Positions 18,221-27,803 of a DNA stretch of 64,000 nt are shown here, piece by piece. A program made the translations under genes and the position numbers. The first letter of the stretch is position 1. Each line of letters opens with the position of its first letter. The notes under the pieces were generated by a model. That model saw nothing but the letters and a program-made list of their open reading frames with translations, was not told the DNA's origin and ran no database searches. This stretch comes from Betaproteobacteria bacterium (GTDB lineage: Bacteria; Pseudomonadota; Gammaproteobacteria; Burkholderiales; Casimicrobiaceae). Location of the stretch: positions 62,001 to 126,000 of the forward strand of contig JACPUX010000072.1 of NCBI GenBank assembly GCA_016192065.1. Reading direction: 5' to 3'.

Positions 18221-19125
18221 GGCGCCAAAACCCGCCGCAAGTTGGGCGCGCCGGTAGCGCCAGCGCGACTCGAAGCGAGGCAGGCGAGCACGATCAGCGC
18301 GCCGCCGAGCCAATCCGTTGCGCGCATCGTTTCCCCGGCGAGCCAATAAGCCGCCAGAGCGCCGGCGGGCAATTCCACCAGCAGGATCACGATCGCCTGG
18401 TTCGCCGGCAACCGTGCCAGGCCGTATTGCAGCACCAGATTGGCCAACATCAGCACCAGTCCGATGCTTAGGATCAGCCACCACACCGAGCCTTCGATAG
18501 GCGCCAGAGCAGTGGCGCCGGGCGCGCGCCAAACCCAGGCCAGCGCCGCCAGCATCGTCACCCCGCCAAAGAGCGCCACGCTGCGCATACCCAAAGGCAG
18601 TTCACGACCGCGCCGCAGCAGCACGTTGCACAGAGCAAAGGCAAGCCCCGCGCCCAACCCCAGCCATTCCGGAGCGTGCATCGCCAAAGCCCCGGCTTCC
18701 GGGCGCCAGAGCATGATCAGGGCGCCCAGCAGCGCCAAGAAGACCACCCCCAAACCGCCGCGCGAGGCACGCTCACCCAGTAGCCACCAAGCGAGCAGCA
18801 AGGTCCAGACCGGCGCCAAATAGAAGAGCAGGAGTACCACCACCACGCGGCCGTCGAGCAGCGCCAACACGTAGCCGAGATTGGCCGCCGCTCCCGCCGC
18901 CGCGATGGCCACCAGCAAACCCGGCCGGGCGAGGCGGGCACGCTCCCGCGCCAGCATCGGTAGCGCCGCCAACAGCGCGATCAGGTAGGTGAGCAAGGTG
19001 GCCAATTCGCCGCCCACACCCGCCTCGCGCAAGAGGCGATAGGGAAACCAGATGACCCCCCAGACCATGGCGCTGGCCAGCAAGGCGGCCACCGCGGGCC
19101 AGGGCGTCGGCAATCGAATCGTCAT
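18217..19125 (-). CDS. EamA/DMT-family transporter
   Basis: A roughly 302-residue integral membrane protein with ten hydrophobic helices in two EamA repeats (VAALLASAMVWGVIWFPYRL; YVLALLDGRVVVVLLLFYLA; FALCNVLLRRG; LVLQYGLARLPANQA). The family exports metabolites or amino acids; the substrate cannot be read from sequence. ATG at 19125 is preferred over a TTG two codons earlier; neither has a clear ribosome binding site. It is the upstream member of a two-gene unit with the GspC-like gene, divergent from the LytS-type kinase. Confidence 0.85.
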   Translation of the reverse strand: MTIRLPTPWPAVAALLASAMVWGVIWFPYRLLREAGVGGELATLLTYLIALLAALPMLARERARLARPGLLVAIAAAGAAANLGYVLALLDGRVVVVLLLFYLAPVWTLLLAWWLLGERASRGGLGVVFLALLGALIMLWRPEAGALAMHAPEWLGLGAGLAFALCNVLLRRGRELPLGMRSVALFGGVTMLAALAWVWRAPGATALAPIEGSVWWLILSIGLVLMLANLVLQYGLARLPANQAIVILLVELPAGALAAYWLAGETMRATDWLGGALIVLACLASSRAGATGAPNLRRVLAP

Positions 19126-19288
19126 CGGCAAGCCGGGAAGGGAAGTTTGGACGAGCAGCCTGGATTATCCCACACCACTCCGCCGACATCGCGTTCGCGG
19201 GCTGTCCTTGCCGGCCGCGGCTGGTCGGCGCGGGCAACGGCCAATCGGCTGAATGAAAATCCGGGAACCTTCGCGTTATCATCCGGCC

Positions 19289-20347
19289 ATGAACCAATTC
19301 GCGCTACTTGCCTGGTTTCGGCGCGGTTTCCAGGTCAGGCTCCAGACCGCGCTGCTGATCGCCGGTATCAACACCGCGATCGCCGCCCTAATGAGTATCG
19401 AGGATTCGCGGCCCTTCTGGCATCCGCTGATCTCGGCCCACGCCTTCGGCTTCGCCATCGCCTATTTTCTCAACTGTATGCGGCCCTGGGAGCGGGCGCA
19501 TTCGCTGCTCCGACTGGTCGCCGCGGTGGCGCTGGGGACCGTGGTGGGCATGCTGCTGGTGATCGTAATCAAGCAGTATGAACCCGCAGTAGTGATCAAG
19601 GACTATCACCGTTTCCTCTTCACCATGTTCTACGCCTGTATCTATGGCCTGCTGGTGAGCTTCTTCTTCCAAACACGCCTGCGCGACACCCTGGCGGCGG
19701 CGACCCTGCACCGGGCTGAGTCGGAGCGCGAGCGCCTGGGCCGCCAGGCGGCCGAGGCGCAGCTCAAGCTGATGCAGGCGCAGATCGAACCACACTTCTT
19801 GTTCAACACTCTGGCCAACGTGCAATTCCTGGTCGAGACCGATCCACCTCGTGCCGGAGCGATGCTCGAACACCTCATCCAATACCTGCGCGCCGCCATT
19901 CCGCAATTGCGCGAGGAGAGCACCACCCTGGGCCAGGAAGCGAAACTCAGCCAGGCCTACCTGGCGATCATTCAAATGCGCATGGGTCAGCGCCTGGCCT
20001 TCACCATCGACATTCCGGTGGAACTCGCCGGCCAGGCGTTTCCGCCCATGGTCTTGCTGTCGCTGGTGGAAAACGCGGTGAAGCACGGCATCGAGCCCGC
20101 CGCCGCGGGTGGTAAGATCAGCATCAGCGCTGCTCGCCACGACGGGATGCTGCGCGTGGAAGTCACGGATACCGGGCAGGGCCTGTCCGAAGTGCCCGGT
20201 CAAGGAGTGGGGCTGGCGAACATCCGGGAACGACTCCTGGCACTCTATGGCGAGCGAGCGCGCCTGACGCTCACGCAGGGCCAGCACGGAGGCGCGATCG
20301 CCGCCGTGGACCTCCCGCTCACCGCGGGTGCCGCCGCGAATCTTTGA
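19289..20347 (+). CDS. LytS/YehU-type membrane histidine kinase
   Basis: Sensor kinase of the His_kinase (LytS/AlgZ) group. Four hydrophobic segments occupy about residues 15-125. The phosphoacceptor box MQAQIEPHFLFNTLANVQFL follows at about 168-187, and an ATPase domain with LVENAVKHGIEPAA and GLANIRERL ends the protein. It has no periplasmic sensor domain, so the membrane part itself probably senses. Start is ambiguous: ATG 19289 (352 aa) or ATG 19253 (364 aa), neither with a clear ribosome binding site. It is paired with the LytTR regulator 12 bp downstream. Confidence 0.9.
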   Translation: MNQFALLAWFRRGFQVRLQTALLIAGINTAIAALMSIEDSRPFWHPLISAHAFGFAIAYFLNCMRPWERAHSLLRLVAAVALGTVVGMLLVIVIKQYEPAVVIKDYHRFLFTMFYACIYGLLVSFFFQTRLRDTLAAATLHRAESERERLGRQAAEAQLKLMQAQIEPHFLFNTLANVQFLVETDPPRAGAMLEHLIQYLRAAIPQLREESTTLGQEAKLSQAYLAIIQMRMGQRLAFTIDIPVELAGQAFPPMVLLSLVENAVKHGIEPAAAGGKISISAARHDGMLRVEVTDTGQGLSEVPGQGVGLANIRERLLALYGERARLTLTQGQHGGAIAAVDLPLTAGAAANL

Positions 20348-20359
20348 GGACTCATCGAT

Positions 20360-21112
20360 TTGAGCACTCCCCGCGCCTTGATTGCCGAAGATGAACCGCT
20401 GTTGCGGGCGCAACTGCGCCATCGCCTGGCGGGCGCCTGGCCGGAGTTGGAAATCTGCGCCGAGGCCGAGAACGGCGAGCAGGCCGTGGCGCTTTTCGAG
20501 GCCACTCATCCGGACGTGGCCTTTCTCGACATCCAGATGCCGCTGAAAACCGGCCTGGAAGCGGCGCGCGAACTGAGCGGGCGCTGCCATGTGGTCTTCG
20601 TCACGGCCTATGACCAGTATGCCGTCGATGCCTTTGAGCAGGGCGCCGTCGACTATTTGCTCAAGCCGATCACGGCCGAGCGCCTCTCGCTCGCCGTGGC
20701 GCGGATCCAGCAGCGTTTGCAGGATCCGCCAGCGCCTCTGGACGGGCTGATCGACCTTCTGGCACGGCACCTGGGCATGCCTGGGGCGCGACTCACCTGG
20801 ATCAAGGCCTCGGTCGGGCCCACGCTCAAGCTCATTCATGTCGCTGACGTGCTGTACTTCCAGTCCGAGGACAAATACACCAAGGTGGTCACCCGCGAGG
20901 GCGACGCCTATATCAAGCGAACCATCAAGGAACTGGCCGACGAACTCGACCCCGAGCACTACTGGCAAATCCATCGTGGCACCATCGTCAACGCCCGGGC
21001 GATCGCCAGCGTCGGCCGCGACCAGCGGGAATTGCCCATGGTTCGCCTGGCCGGACGCCCGGAGACGCTGCTGGTGAGCCGCAGCTTCGCCCATCTGTTC
21101 AAGCAGATGTGA
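20360..21112 (+). CDS. LytTR-family response regulator
   Basis: A 250-residue regulator: receiver domain at residues 1-120 (acidic pocket IAEDEPLL, phosphoacceptor in VAFLDIQMP, lysine in YLLKPITAE), then a LytTR DNA-binding domain (residues 150-248: DVLYFQSEDKYTKVVT, WQIHRGTIVNARAI). The TTG start at 20360 has GAGGA straddling the kinase stop. It should act downstream of the LytS-type kinase in the AlgZ-AlgR fashion. Targets are unknown; the peptidase genes just downstream are candidates by position only. Confidence 0.92.
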   Translation: MSTPRALIAEDEPLLRAQLRHRLAGAWPELEICAEAENGEQAVALFEATHPDVAFLDIQMPLKTGLEAARELSGRCHVVFVTAYDQYAVDAFEQGAVDYLLKPITAERLSLAVARIQQRLQDPPAPLDGLIDLLARHLGMPGARLTWIKASVGPTLKLIHVADVLYFQSEDKYTKVVTREGDAYIKRTIKELADELDPEHYWQIHRGTIVNARAIASVGRDQRELPMVRLAGRPETLLVSRSFAHLFKQM

Positions 21113-21129
21113 GCCCAGTGGCCGCAGGC

Positions 21130-21157
21130 TTGTAATAAAGCCTCTTTGTTGGATAAT
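21130..21157 (+). promoter_or_regulatory. Candidate sigma70 promoter for the M16/S9 peptidase operon
   Basis: TTGTAA (21130-21135), a 16-bp spacer, and GATAAT (21152-21157), just after the LytTR gene. The predicted start near 21164 leaves a leader of about 80 bases with GGAGG at 21233-21237 before the TTG start of the M16 gene. Confidence 0.6.
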
Positions 21158-21242
21158 CCGCCCTTTGGAAACTTTCGCGAAAGCTGCGGGCAAGGCTTTC
21201 GCGATTTTCTTTTCGCCCGCATCTCGTTTCGCGGAGGTCGTC

Positions 21243-23975
21243 TTGAACCTTGTCGCTCGATTGCTCATGGCCGGCGTCCTGGCCCTCGTCGTTTCCTTCA
21301 GCAGCGCGGCCGAGAAGCTGCCCGCTGGGGTCACGCGCGTCGCCAGCGCCGAGGGCATCACTGAATACCGTCTGACCAATGGTCTACGCGTCCTCCTGGG
21401 GCCGGATGAGAGCAAAGCGACGGCGACCGTGAACATCACCTATTTGGTCGGCTCGCGCATGGAGAACTACGGCGAGACCGGCATGGCGCACTTGTTGGAG
21501 CACCTGCTCTTCAAAGGCACGCCCACCAGCGGCAATCTGATGGAAGCTCTGGGCAAGCGCGGGATGAATTTTAATGGCACCACTTGGTACGACCGCACCA
21601 ATTACTACGAGAGCTTTCCGGCAAAGGAGGCCAACCTCGATTGGGCCTTGCGCATGGAAGCCGATCGCATGGTGAATTCCAAGATCGACAAGAAAGATCT
21701 GGACGCCGAAATGACGGTGGTCCGCAATGAGATGGAAATGGGTGAGAACGAACCCAGGAATGTGCTGATCGAGCGCATGATGTCGACCGCCTACCTTTGG
21801 CACAACTATGGCAAATCGACCATCGGCGCGCGCAGCGACGTGGAGAACGTGAGCATCGAGCGTCTGCGCGCTTTCTACCGCAGGTATTACCAGCCCGACA
21901 ACGCCGTGCTCACCTTGACCGGCAAGTTCGACACCGCCAAGGCATTGGCCCGGATCACCCAGGCCTTCGGCGCCCTGCCCCGCCCCAAGCGCCAGCTCGA
22001 CCCCACCTACACCCTCGACCCGGTGCAGGACGGCGAACGCGCCATCAACTTACGCCGGGTCGGCGAAGTGCAATACCTCGCGGCGATGTACCACGTCATG
22101 CCCGGCGCCCACCCCGACTATCCGGCGCTGCTGGTCGCCGCGAGCGCGCTGGGCGACGTGCCTACCGGGCGCTTGCACAAGCGCCTGGTGGAAACACAGC
22201 TCGCCGCCGATGTGTTCGCGCAGGACTACGCTTTGGGTGAGCCAGGGGTGGTCTATTTCGGCGCGCAGTTGCGCCCCGGAGCGCCGATCGACAAGGCCCG
22301 CGAAGTGCTGCTCGACACGGTCGAGCAGCTCGCCCGGGAACCGATCACCGAGCGCGAAGTCCGCCGCGCGCAGGCGCGCATGCTCAAGGGCTACACCCAA
22401 GTGATCAACGATCCGGAAAAGCTCGGTGTGGCGCTCTCCGAAGCCATCGCCAAGGGAGATTGGCGACTCTTCTTCCTGCAGCGCGATCGCCTGCGCCAAG
22501 TTTCTCCCGCCGTCGCCCAACGCGTCGCGACCGCCTATTTGAAACCCGCCAACCGCACCTTGGGACAGTTCCAGCCGGTGGCACAACCTGACCGCGCGCC
22601 CGAACCGCAGAAGATCGATGTCCCCGCCCTGGTGCGCGATTATCGTGGCAACGAAGCGGCGGCCGCCGGCGAAGCCTTTGAGGCGACACCAGCCAATATC
22701 GATAGCCGTACCGCCACCGGCACACTCGGCGCCGGACTCAAGTATGCGCTGCTCGCCAAGCGCACGCGCGGTGCCACGGTGCATGGCAGCCTGCGCTTGC
22801 GCTTCGGTGACGAGCAATCACTTTTCAACCAGGTGCCGGCCGGCATGTTCGTCGCGGACATGCTCGAACGCGGCACCAAGAAGCGCACCCGGGAGGAATT
22901 GCAGGAGGCTTTTGACGAACTGAGCACGGAAATCAGGGTGAGCGGCAGCGAGACCGAGGTGACCATCGACTGGGAAACGGTCCGGGCCGGGCTGCCCAAG
23001 ACCCTGGAACTGATCACCGAAATGCTGCGGGAGCCGGTCTTTGCGCCCAAGGAATTCGCGCAACTGAAGGAGGAGCGGGCCGCCGCCATCGAACGCAGCC
23101 GGGGCGAGCCCGATGCCATCGCCGGCAAGGCCCTGCAACGCCATTTCAATCGTTACCCGCGTGGCGATGTGCGCTACATCGCCACCTTCGAGGAAGCGCT
23201 TGAAGACATCGGCCGCGTGAGCCAGGAGCAGGTCGTGGCCTTCTATCGGCGTTTTTATGGCGCCAGCTTCGGTGAGATTTCTCTGGTCGGCGACTTCGAC
23301 GCCACATCGACCCGGGCCAGCCTGGAGCGCCTGTTGGGCGACTGGAAGAGCACCCAGATCTATCGGCGCGTACCCATGCCCTACAAGGAAGTCCCGGCAC
23401 GACGCCAGCAGCTTGAAACGCCGGACAAGGCCAATGCCGTGGCGCTCTCCGCCATCGAGTTGCCGGTGCAGGACAATGACCCGGCCTACCCCGCGCTACT
23501 GCTGGGCAATCATCTGGTCGGCGGTTCGGTGCAGGCACGCTTGCCGATGCGCATACGCGAGCGCGAAGGTCTCAGCTATTCGGTCAGCAGTGGCTTCGAG
23601 GCCAGCCGCTTCGAGCCGCGTGGCGAGCTCTACCTCTACGCCATCCACGCACCGCAGAACCTCGAACGCATCCGCCAGGCCTTTGAGGAAGAGCTGGAAC
23701 GCATCGAGCGTGAGGGATTCAAGGCCGAGGAGGTCAAGGCTGACATCGCCGCCATTCTCGAAGAACGCCGCCTGAATCGCGCCCAGGACGGTCTGCTGGC
23801 AACCCAGCTCGCCGACAACCTCTACTCGGGCCGCGGCATGGAATTTGAAGCCACCATCGATCGGCAGCTCGCCGCCCAGACCGCTGCCTCGGTGAGTGCG
23901 GCTTGGCGCAAATTCCTTCCCAGCACGCGCTTTTCCTGGGCGCATGCGGGCGACTTCGCCAAGGCCGCCAAATGA
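21243..23975 (+). CDS. Secreted M16 (pitrilysin-family) zinc peptidase, two fused domains
   Basis: About 910 residues with a signal peptide (NLVARLLMAGVLALVVSF, ending SSAAEKLPAG). The N-terminal half carries the inverted zinc motif HLLEH (in GMAHLLEHLLFKGT) and the downstream glutamate region, so it should be catalytic. The C-terminal half repeats the fold without HxxEH, as in periplasmic M16B proteins that degrade peptides. TTG 21243 is chosen because GGAGG lies five bases upstream; an earlier in-frame ATG at 21165 has none. The stop overlaps the S9 peptidase start (ATGA). Confidence 0.88.
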   Translation: MNLVARLLMAGVLALVVSFSSAAEKLPAGVTRVASAEGITEYRLTNGLRVLLGPDESKATATVNITYLVGSRMENYGETGMAHLLEHLLFKGTPTSGNLMEALGKRGMNFNGTTWYDRTNYYESFPAKEANLDWALRMEADRMVNSKIDKKDLDAEMTVVRNEMEMGENEPRNVLIERMMSTAYLWHNYGKSTIGARSDVENVSIERLRAFYRRYYQPDNAVLTLTGKFDTAKALARITQAFGALPRPKRQLDPTYTLDPVQDGERAINLRRVGEVQYLAAMYHVMPGAHPDYPALLVAASALGDVPTGRLHKRLVETQLAADVFAQDYALGEPGVVYFGAQLRPGAPIDKAREVLLDTVEQLAREPITEREVRRAQARMLKGYTQVINDPEKLGVALSEAIAKGDWRLFFLQRDRLRQVSPAVAQRVATAYLKPANRTLGQFQPVAQPDRAPEPQKIDVPALVRDYRGNEAAAAGEAFEATPANIDSRTATGTLGAGLKYALLAKRTRGATVHGSLRLRFGDEQSLFNQVPAGMFVADMLERGTKKRTREELQEAFDELSTEIRVSGSETEVTIDWETVRAGLPKTLELITEMLREPVFAPKEFAQLKEERAAAIERSRGEPDAIAGKALQRHFNRYPRGDVRYIATFEEALEDIGRVSQEQVVAFYRRFYGASFGEISLVGDFDATSTRASLERLLGDWKSTQIYRRVPMPYKEVPARRQQLETPDKANAVALSAIELPVQDNDPAYPALLLGNHLVGGSVQARLPMRIREREGLSYSVSSGFEASRFEPRGELYLYAIHAPQNLERIRQAFEEELERIEREGFKAEEVKADIAAILEERRLNRAQDGLLATQLADNLYSGRGMEFEATIDRQLAAQTAASVSAAWRKFLPSTRFSWAHAGDFAKAAK

Positions 23976-26104
23976 TTTCACTACGACTGATATTTGCCAT
24001 GGTGATGACGCTTGTCCTCGGCGACGATCTGGCCGCCAAGAACCAGGTTCTCTCCTATCCGCCAAGCGCCCGCGGCGCCGAGGGCGACACCCTGCATGGG
24101 GTATTCGTTCCGGACCCCTACCGCTGGCTAGAGCAGGCCGACAGCCCGGCCACCAGGGAGTGGATTACCGCGCAGAATGCCCTCACCAACCAGTTCCTCG
24201 GCGGACTGCGGGAGCGCGAAACGATCGCCCGGCGCTTGCGTGAGCTGTGGAATTTCGAGCGCTACAGCCTGCCGACCCAAGAGGGTGGCATCTATTTCTA
24301 CACCCGCAACGACGGCTTGCAGAATCAGAATGTGCTGTACACCACAGGCGATCCGAGCAGCGCCGGAACGGTGCTGCTCGACCCCAATACCTTGAGCAAG
24401 GACGGTACCGTCTCCCTGGTCGGCTATGTGCCCAGCCCCGACGGGCGCTATCTTGCCTACGGGCTGGCCAGCGGCGGTTCCGACTGGACCGAGTGGCGGG
24501 TGCGCGAGCTGGCTTCGGGCAAAGATCTGCCCGAAGTGCTGCGCTGGATCAAGTTTGCGGCGCCGAGCTGGGCGCGCGACAGCAGCGGCTTCTATTACGG
24601 CAGATACGCCGAACCAGCGCCAGGCCAGGCGCTCGCCGCCGCGAACTATTTCCAGAGACTCTATTTCCATCAGCTCGCCACCGCCCAGGACCGTGACTCC
24701 TTGATCTATGAGCGCCCCGACCAAAAGGAATGGGGCTTCGCACCAAGGGTGACCGAGGATGGAGACTATCTGGTCATTCAAGTCTGGCAGGGCACTTCGC
24801 GCAAGAACCGGGTTTTCTTGAAGTCCCTGCGCGCGCCGACGCGACCGGTGCGCGAACTGTTGCCGAACGCGGACGCCTTGTACGTTTTCGTCGCCAATCA
24901 AGGCGAACGCTTCTGGTTCCGCACCGATCGTGATGCGCCGCGCGGCAAACTCATCGCCATCGACCTGGCCAAGCCGGCGCCGGAACAGTGGCGGACCCTC
25001 GTCCCCGAGACCGCGGAAACCCTGGAGTCGGTCGAAGCGGTCGGCGGCCGTTTTCTGCTGCGCTACCTGCGTGACGCCTATTCCGTGGTCTTCGTGCATT
25101 CCTTGGACGGAACCAGGCAGAGCGAACTCGCGCTGCCCGGCTTGGGCAGCGCGGGCGGATTTCGCGGCCGCCTCGCGGACCAAGAGACCTATTACAGCTA
25201 TACCAGCTTCGCTCGCCCGGCAACGATCTACCGCCTCGACCCACGGAGCGGCCGAAGCACGATTTGGCGGGCGCCCAAGCTCGCGTTCGATCCGGCCGAA
25301 TACCTCACGCGCCAAGTCTTTGTCGAAAGCCGCGACGGTACGCGCGTGCCGATGTTCATTAGCCACCGCAAGGGCCTGGCGATCGACGGCAAGCGGCCCA
25401 CGTTCCTCTATGGTTATGGCGGCTTCAACATCTCGCTCACGCCCTGGTTTAGCGTTTCACAATTGGCCTGGATGGAGCGCGGCGGCGTGCTGGCCGTACC
25501 CAATCTGCGCGGCGGCGGTGAATACGGCCGGCAATGGCACGAGGCCGGCTCAAAGCTCAAGAAGCAGAACACCTTCGACGACGCGGTCGCGGCCGCCGAA
25601 TGGCTGATCCGCGAGGGCTATACCCAGCCGGCGCATCTGGGTATCGGCGGTGGCAGCAACGGTGGTCTGTTGGTTGGCGCCGTGGTCAATCAAAGGCCCG
25701 AGCTGTTCGCGGCGGCGCTTCCCCAGGTAGGCGTCATGGACATGCTGCGCTTTCACCGCTACACCATAGGCTGGGCCTGGACTTCGGACTACGGTTCACC
25801 GGACAACGCCGACGAGTTCCGGGTGTTGCTCACCTACTCTCCGCTGCACAATCTTCGCCATAACCGCGCCTATCCGGCGACCCTGATCTCCACCGGCGAT
25901 CACGACGATCGGGTGGTTCCGGCCCACAGCTTCAAATACGCGGCCAGTTTGCAAGCCGCCCAGGCTGGCCCCGCCCCCGCCTTGATCCGCATCGAAACAC
26001 GGGCCGGTCATGGCGCGGGCAAGCCCACTGAACTGCTGATCAAAGAGGCGGCCGATCGCTTGAGCTTCATGGATCATGTGCTGAGTGGTGGGGCGACGCG
26101 GTAA
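23972..26104 (+). CDS. Prolyl oligopeptidase (S9A family), exported
   Basis: About 710 residues with a short signal-like N-terminus (ISLRLIFAMVMTLVLG), a seven-blade beta-propeller domain (residues about 90-430), and an alpha/beta-hydrolase domain. The catalytic triad is visible: Ser in GIGGGSNGGLL, Asp in STGDHDDRVVPAH, His in RAGHGAGKP. YPPSARGAEGDTLHGVFVPD and DPYRWLE near the N-terminus are typical S9A. It cleaves short peptides after proline. Coupling to the M16 gene suggests a joint role in periplasmic peptide breakdown. Confidence 0.93.
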   Translation: MISLRLIFAMVMTLVLGDDLAAKNQVLSYPPSARGAEGDTLHGVFVPDPYRWLEQADSPATREWITAQNALTNQFLGGLRERETIARRLRELWNFERYSLPTQEGGIYFYTRNDGLQNQNVLYTTGDPSSAGTVLLDPNTLSKDGTVSLVGYVPSPDGRYLAYGLASGGSDWTEWRVRELASGKDLPEVLRWIKFAAPSWARDSSGFYYGRYAEPAPGQALAAANYFQRLYFHQLATAQDRDSLIYERPDQKEWGFAPRVTEDGDYLVIQVWQGTSRKNRVFLKSLRAPTRPVRELLPNADALYVFVANQGERFWFRTDRDAPRGKLIAIDLAKPAPEQWRTLVPETAETLESVEAVGGRFLLRYLRDAYSVVFVHSLDGTRQSELALPGLGSAGGFRGRLADQETYYSYTSFARPATIYRLDPRSGRSTIWRAPKLAFDPAEYLTRQVFVESRDGTRVPMFISHRKGLAIDGKRPTFLYGYGGFNISLTPWFSVSQLAWMERGGVLAVPNLRGGGEYGRQWHEAGSKLKKQNTFDDAVAAAEWLIREGYTQPAHLGIGGGSNGGLLVGAVVNQRPELFAAALPQVGVMDMLRFHRYTIGWAWTSDYGSPDNADEFRVLLTYSPLHNLRHNRAYPATLISTGDHDDRVVPAHSFKYAASLQAAQAGPAPALIRIETRAGHGAGKPTELLIKEAADRLSFMDHVLSGGATR

Positions 26105-26132
26105 AATAGCGCTTTTCCGCTGAAGCCGAGCC

Positions 26133-26954
26133 ATGACTGCCCACCGACCCACCATTGAGAGCGCCTGGGACCACCGTGCCACGCTCACCTCCCAAAACGC
26201 GCCCCAGGCGCTGCACGACGCCATCGCGGCGACCATCGCTGCGCTCGACGCCGGAAGCTTGCGCGTCGCCGACAAGATTTCCGGTGCGTGGGTCACGCAC
26301 CAATGGATCAAGAAAGCGGTGCTGCTCTCGTTCCGGCTCAGCGACAACGAAGTTTCCCAGTCCGGCGACTTGCGCTATTTCGACAAAGTGCCGACCAAGT
26401 TCGAAAACTACACCCAGGCCGACTTTGCCGCGGGCGGATTCCGTGTCGTGCCGCCCGCCTGCGCTCGGCGTGGCGCCTTCATCGCGCGCAATGTAGTGCT
26501 GATGCCCTCATACGTGAACATCGGCGCCTATGTGGACGAGGGCAGCATGGTCGATACTTGGGCCACGGTTGGCTCCTGCGCCCAGATCGGCAAGAACGTG
26601 CATTTGTCCGGTGGCGTGGGGATCGGCGGCGTGTTGGAGCCCGTGCAGGCCAATCCAACCATCATCGAGGACAATTGCTTCATCGGCGCCCGCTCCGAGG
26701 TGGTCGAAGGCGTCATCGTAGGCGAGAACTCGGTCATTTCCATGGGCGTGTTCATCGGCCAAAGCACTCCTATCTTCGACCGTGCCAGCGGCGAAATCAC
26801 CTACGGCAGCGTCCCTCCAGGTTCGGTCGTGGTCAGCGGCTCGCTGCCTCGCGAAGGCGGCAAATACAGTCTGTATTGCGCGGTGATCGTCAAGCGCGTG
26901 GATGCGCAGACCCGCGCCAAGACCGGCATCAACGAACTCTTGCGCAGCGCGTGA
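26133..26954 (+). CDS. dapD: Tetrahydrodipicolinate N-succinyltransferase
   Basis: Lysine/diaminopimelate pathway, succinyl branch. 273 residues with an N-terminal helical domain and a left-handed beta-helix of hexapeptide repeats ([52 protein letters not shown]). TAAAAT at 26102-26107 could be a -10 of its own promoter, though no good -35 is seen. The next enzyme, dapE, lies 9 kb downstream, so the pathway is split. The dapD TGA overlaps a GTG in the map frame. Confidence 0.97.
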   Translation: MTAHRPTIESAWDHRATLTSQNAPQALHDAIAATIAALDAGSLRVADKISGAWVTHQWIKKAVLLSFRLSDNEVSQSGDLRYFDKVPTKFENYTQADFAAGGFRVVPPACARRGAFIARNVVLMPSYVNIGAYVDEGSMVDTWATVGSCAQIGKNVHLSGGVGIGGVLEPVQANPTIIEDNCFIGARSEVVEGVIVGENSVISMGVFIGQSTPIFDRASGEITYGSVPPGSVVVSGSLPREGGKYSLYCAVIVKRVDAQTRAKTGINELLRSA

Positions 26955-27001
26955 ACCATGTCGAGGCCTTGCCCGAGCCGCTGCAACCACCGCCTGATGC
27001 C

Positions 27002-27799
27002 ATGTCGGTAGCGCTCAAGAACGAGGAGGACATCGCCCGGATGCGGGTGGCTGGGCGCCTTGCCGCCGAGGTGCTCGATTTCATCACCCCCTACATTCGC
27101 CCTGGCGTCACTACGGGCGAACTCGATCGGCTGTGTCACGATTACATGGTTAAGGTGCAAGACTGCATTCCGGCGCCGCTCAATTATTCCCCTTCCGGAC
27201 ACCGGCCCTACCCCAAGTCGATTTGCACCTCGGTCAATCATCAGGTGTGCCACGGCGTTCCCGGCGATCGCAAACTCAAGGGCGGCGACATCGTCAACCT
27301 CGACATCACGGTGATCAAAGACGGTTATCACGGCGACACCAGCCGCATGTTTCTGGTCGGTGAGACCTCCATCGCCGCGCGGCGCTTGTGCGAAATCACC
27401 TGGGAATGTCTGTGGAAAGGCATTCAGGCGGTGAAACCGGGCAACCACCTCGGCGACATCGGCCATGCCATCCAGAGCCATGCCGAAGCCAATGGCTGTT
27501 CGGTGGTACGCGAGTTCTGCGGTCACGGCATCGGCCGCAAGTTTCACGAAGAGCCGCAGGTACTGCACTACGGCAAGGTCGGAGCCGGCTTGAAGCTCCA
27601 GCCTGGCATGAGCTTCACCATCGAGCCGATGATCAATGCCGGCAAGGCGGCCATCCGCTGCCTGGCCGATGGCTGGACCATCGTCACCGCGGATCACAGC
27701 TTGTCCGCGCAATGGGAGCATACCCTCCTGGTCACCGCCACCGGCTTCGAGGTGCTCACCGTGTCGGGCGGCACGCCCGCGCCCCCTCCCCTGCGCTGA
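27002..27799 (+). CDS. map: Type I methionine aminopeptidase
   Basis: Removes N-terminal methionine from new proteins. 265 residues starting MSVALKNEEDIARMR, the usual family start. All five metal ligands are visible: Asp in LDITVIKDG and HGDTSRMF, His in CGHGIGRKFHEEP, Glu in FTIEPMI and in WEHTLLV. Alternative start GTG 26951 overlaps the dapD stop (GTGA) and would add 17 residues. glnD begins 4 bp after the stop. Together with def it covers both N-terminal maturation steps within 6 kb. Confidence 0.96.
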   Translation: MSVALKNEEDIARMRVAGRLAAEVLDFITPYIRPGVTTGELDRLCHDYMVKVQDCIPAPLNYSPSGHRPYPKSICTSVNHQVCHGVPGDRKLKGGDIVNLDITVIKDGYHGDTSRMFLVGETSIAARRLCEITWECLWKGIQAVKPGNHLGDIGHAIQSHAEANGCSVVREFCGHGIGRKFHEEPQVLHYGKVGAGLKLQPGMSFTIEPMINAGKAAIRCLADGWTIVTADHSLSAQWEHTLLVTATGFEVLTVSGGTPAPPPLR

Positions 27800-27803
27800 G
27801 AAC

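Noticed and set aside
26288..27001. Extending map upstream through dapD to a 503-residue protein
   Set aside because: The upstream frame is a shadow of dapD; the family N-terminus begins at 27002.
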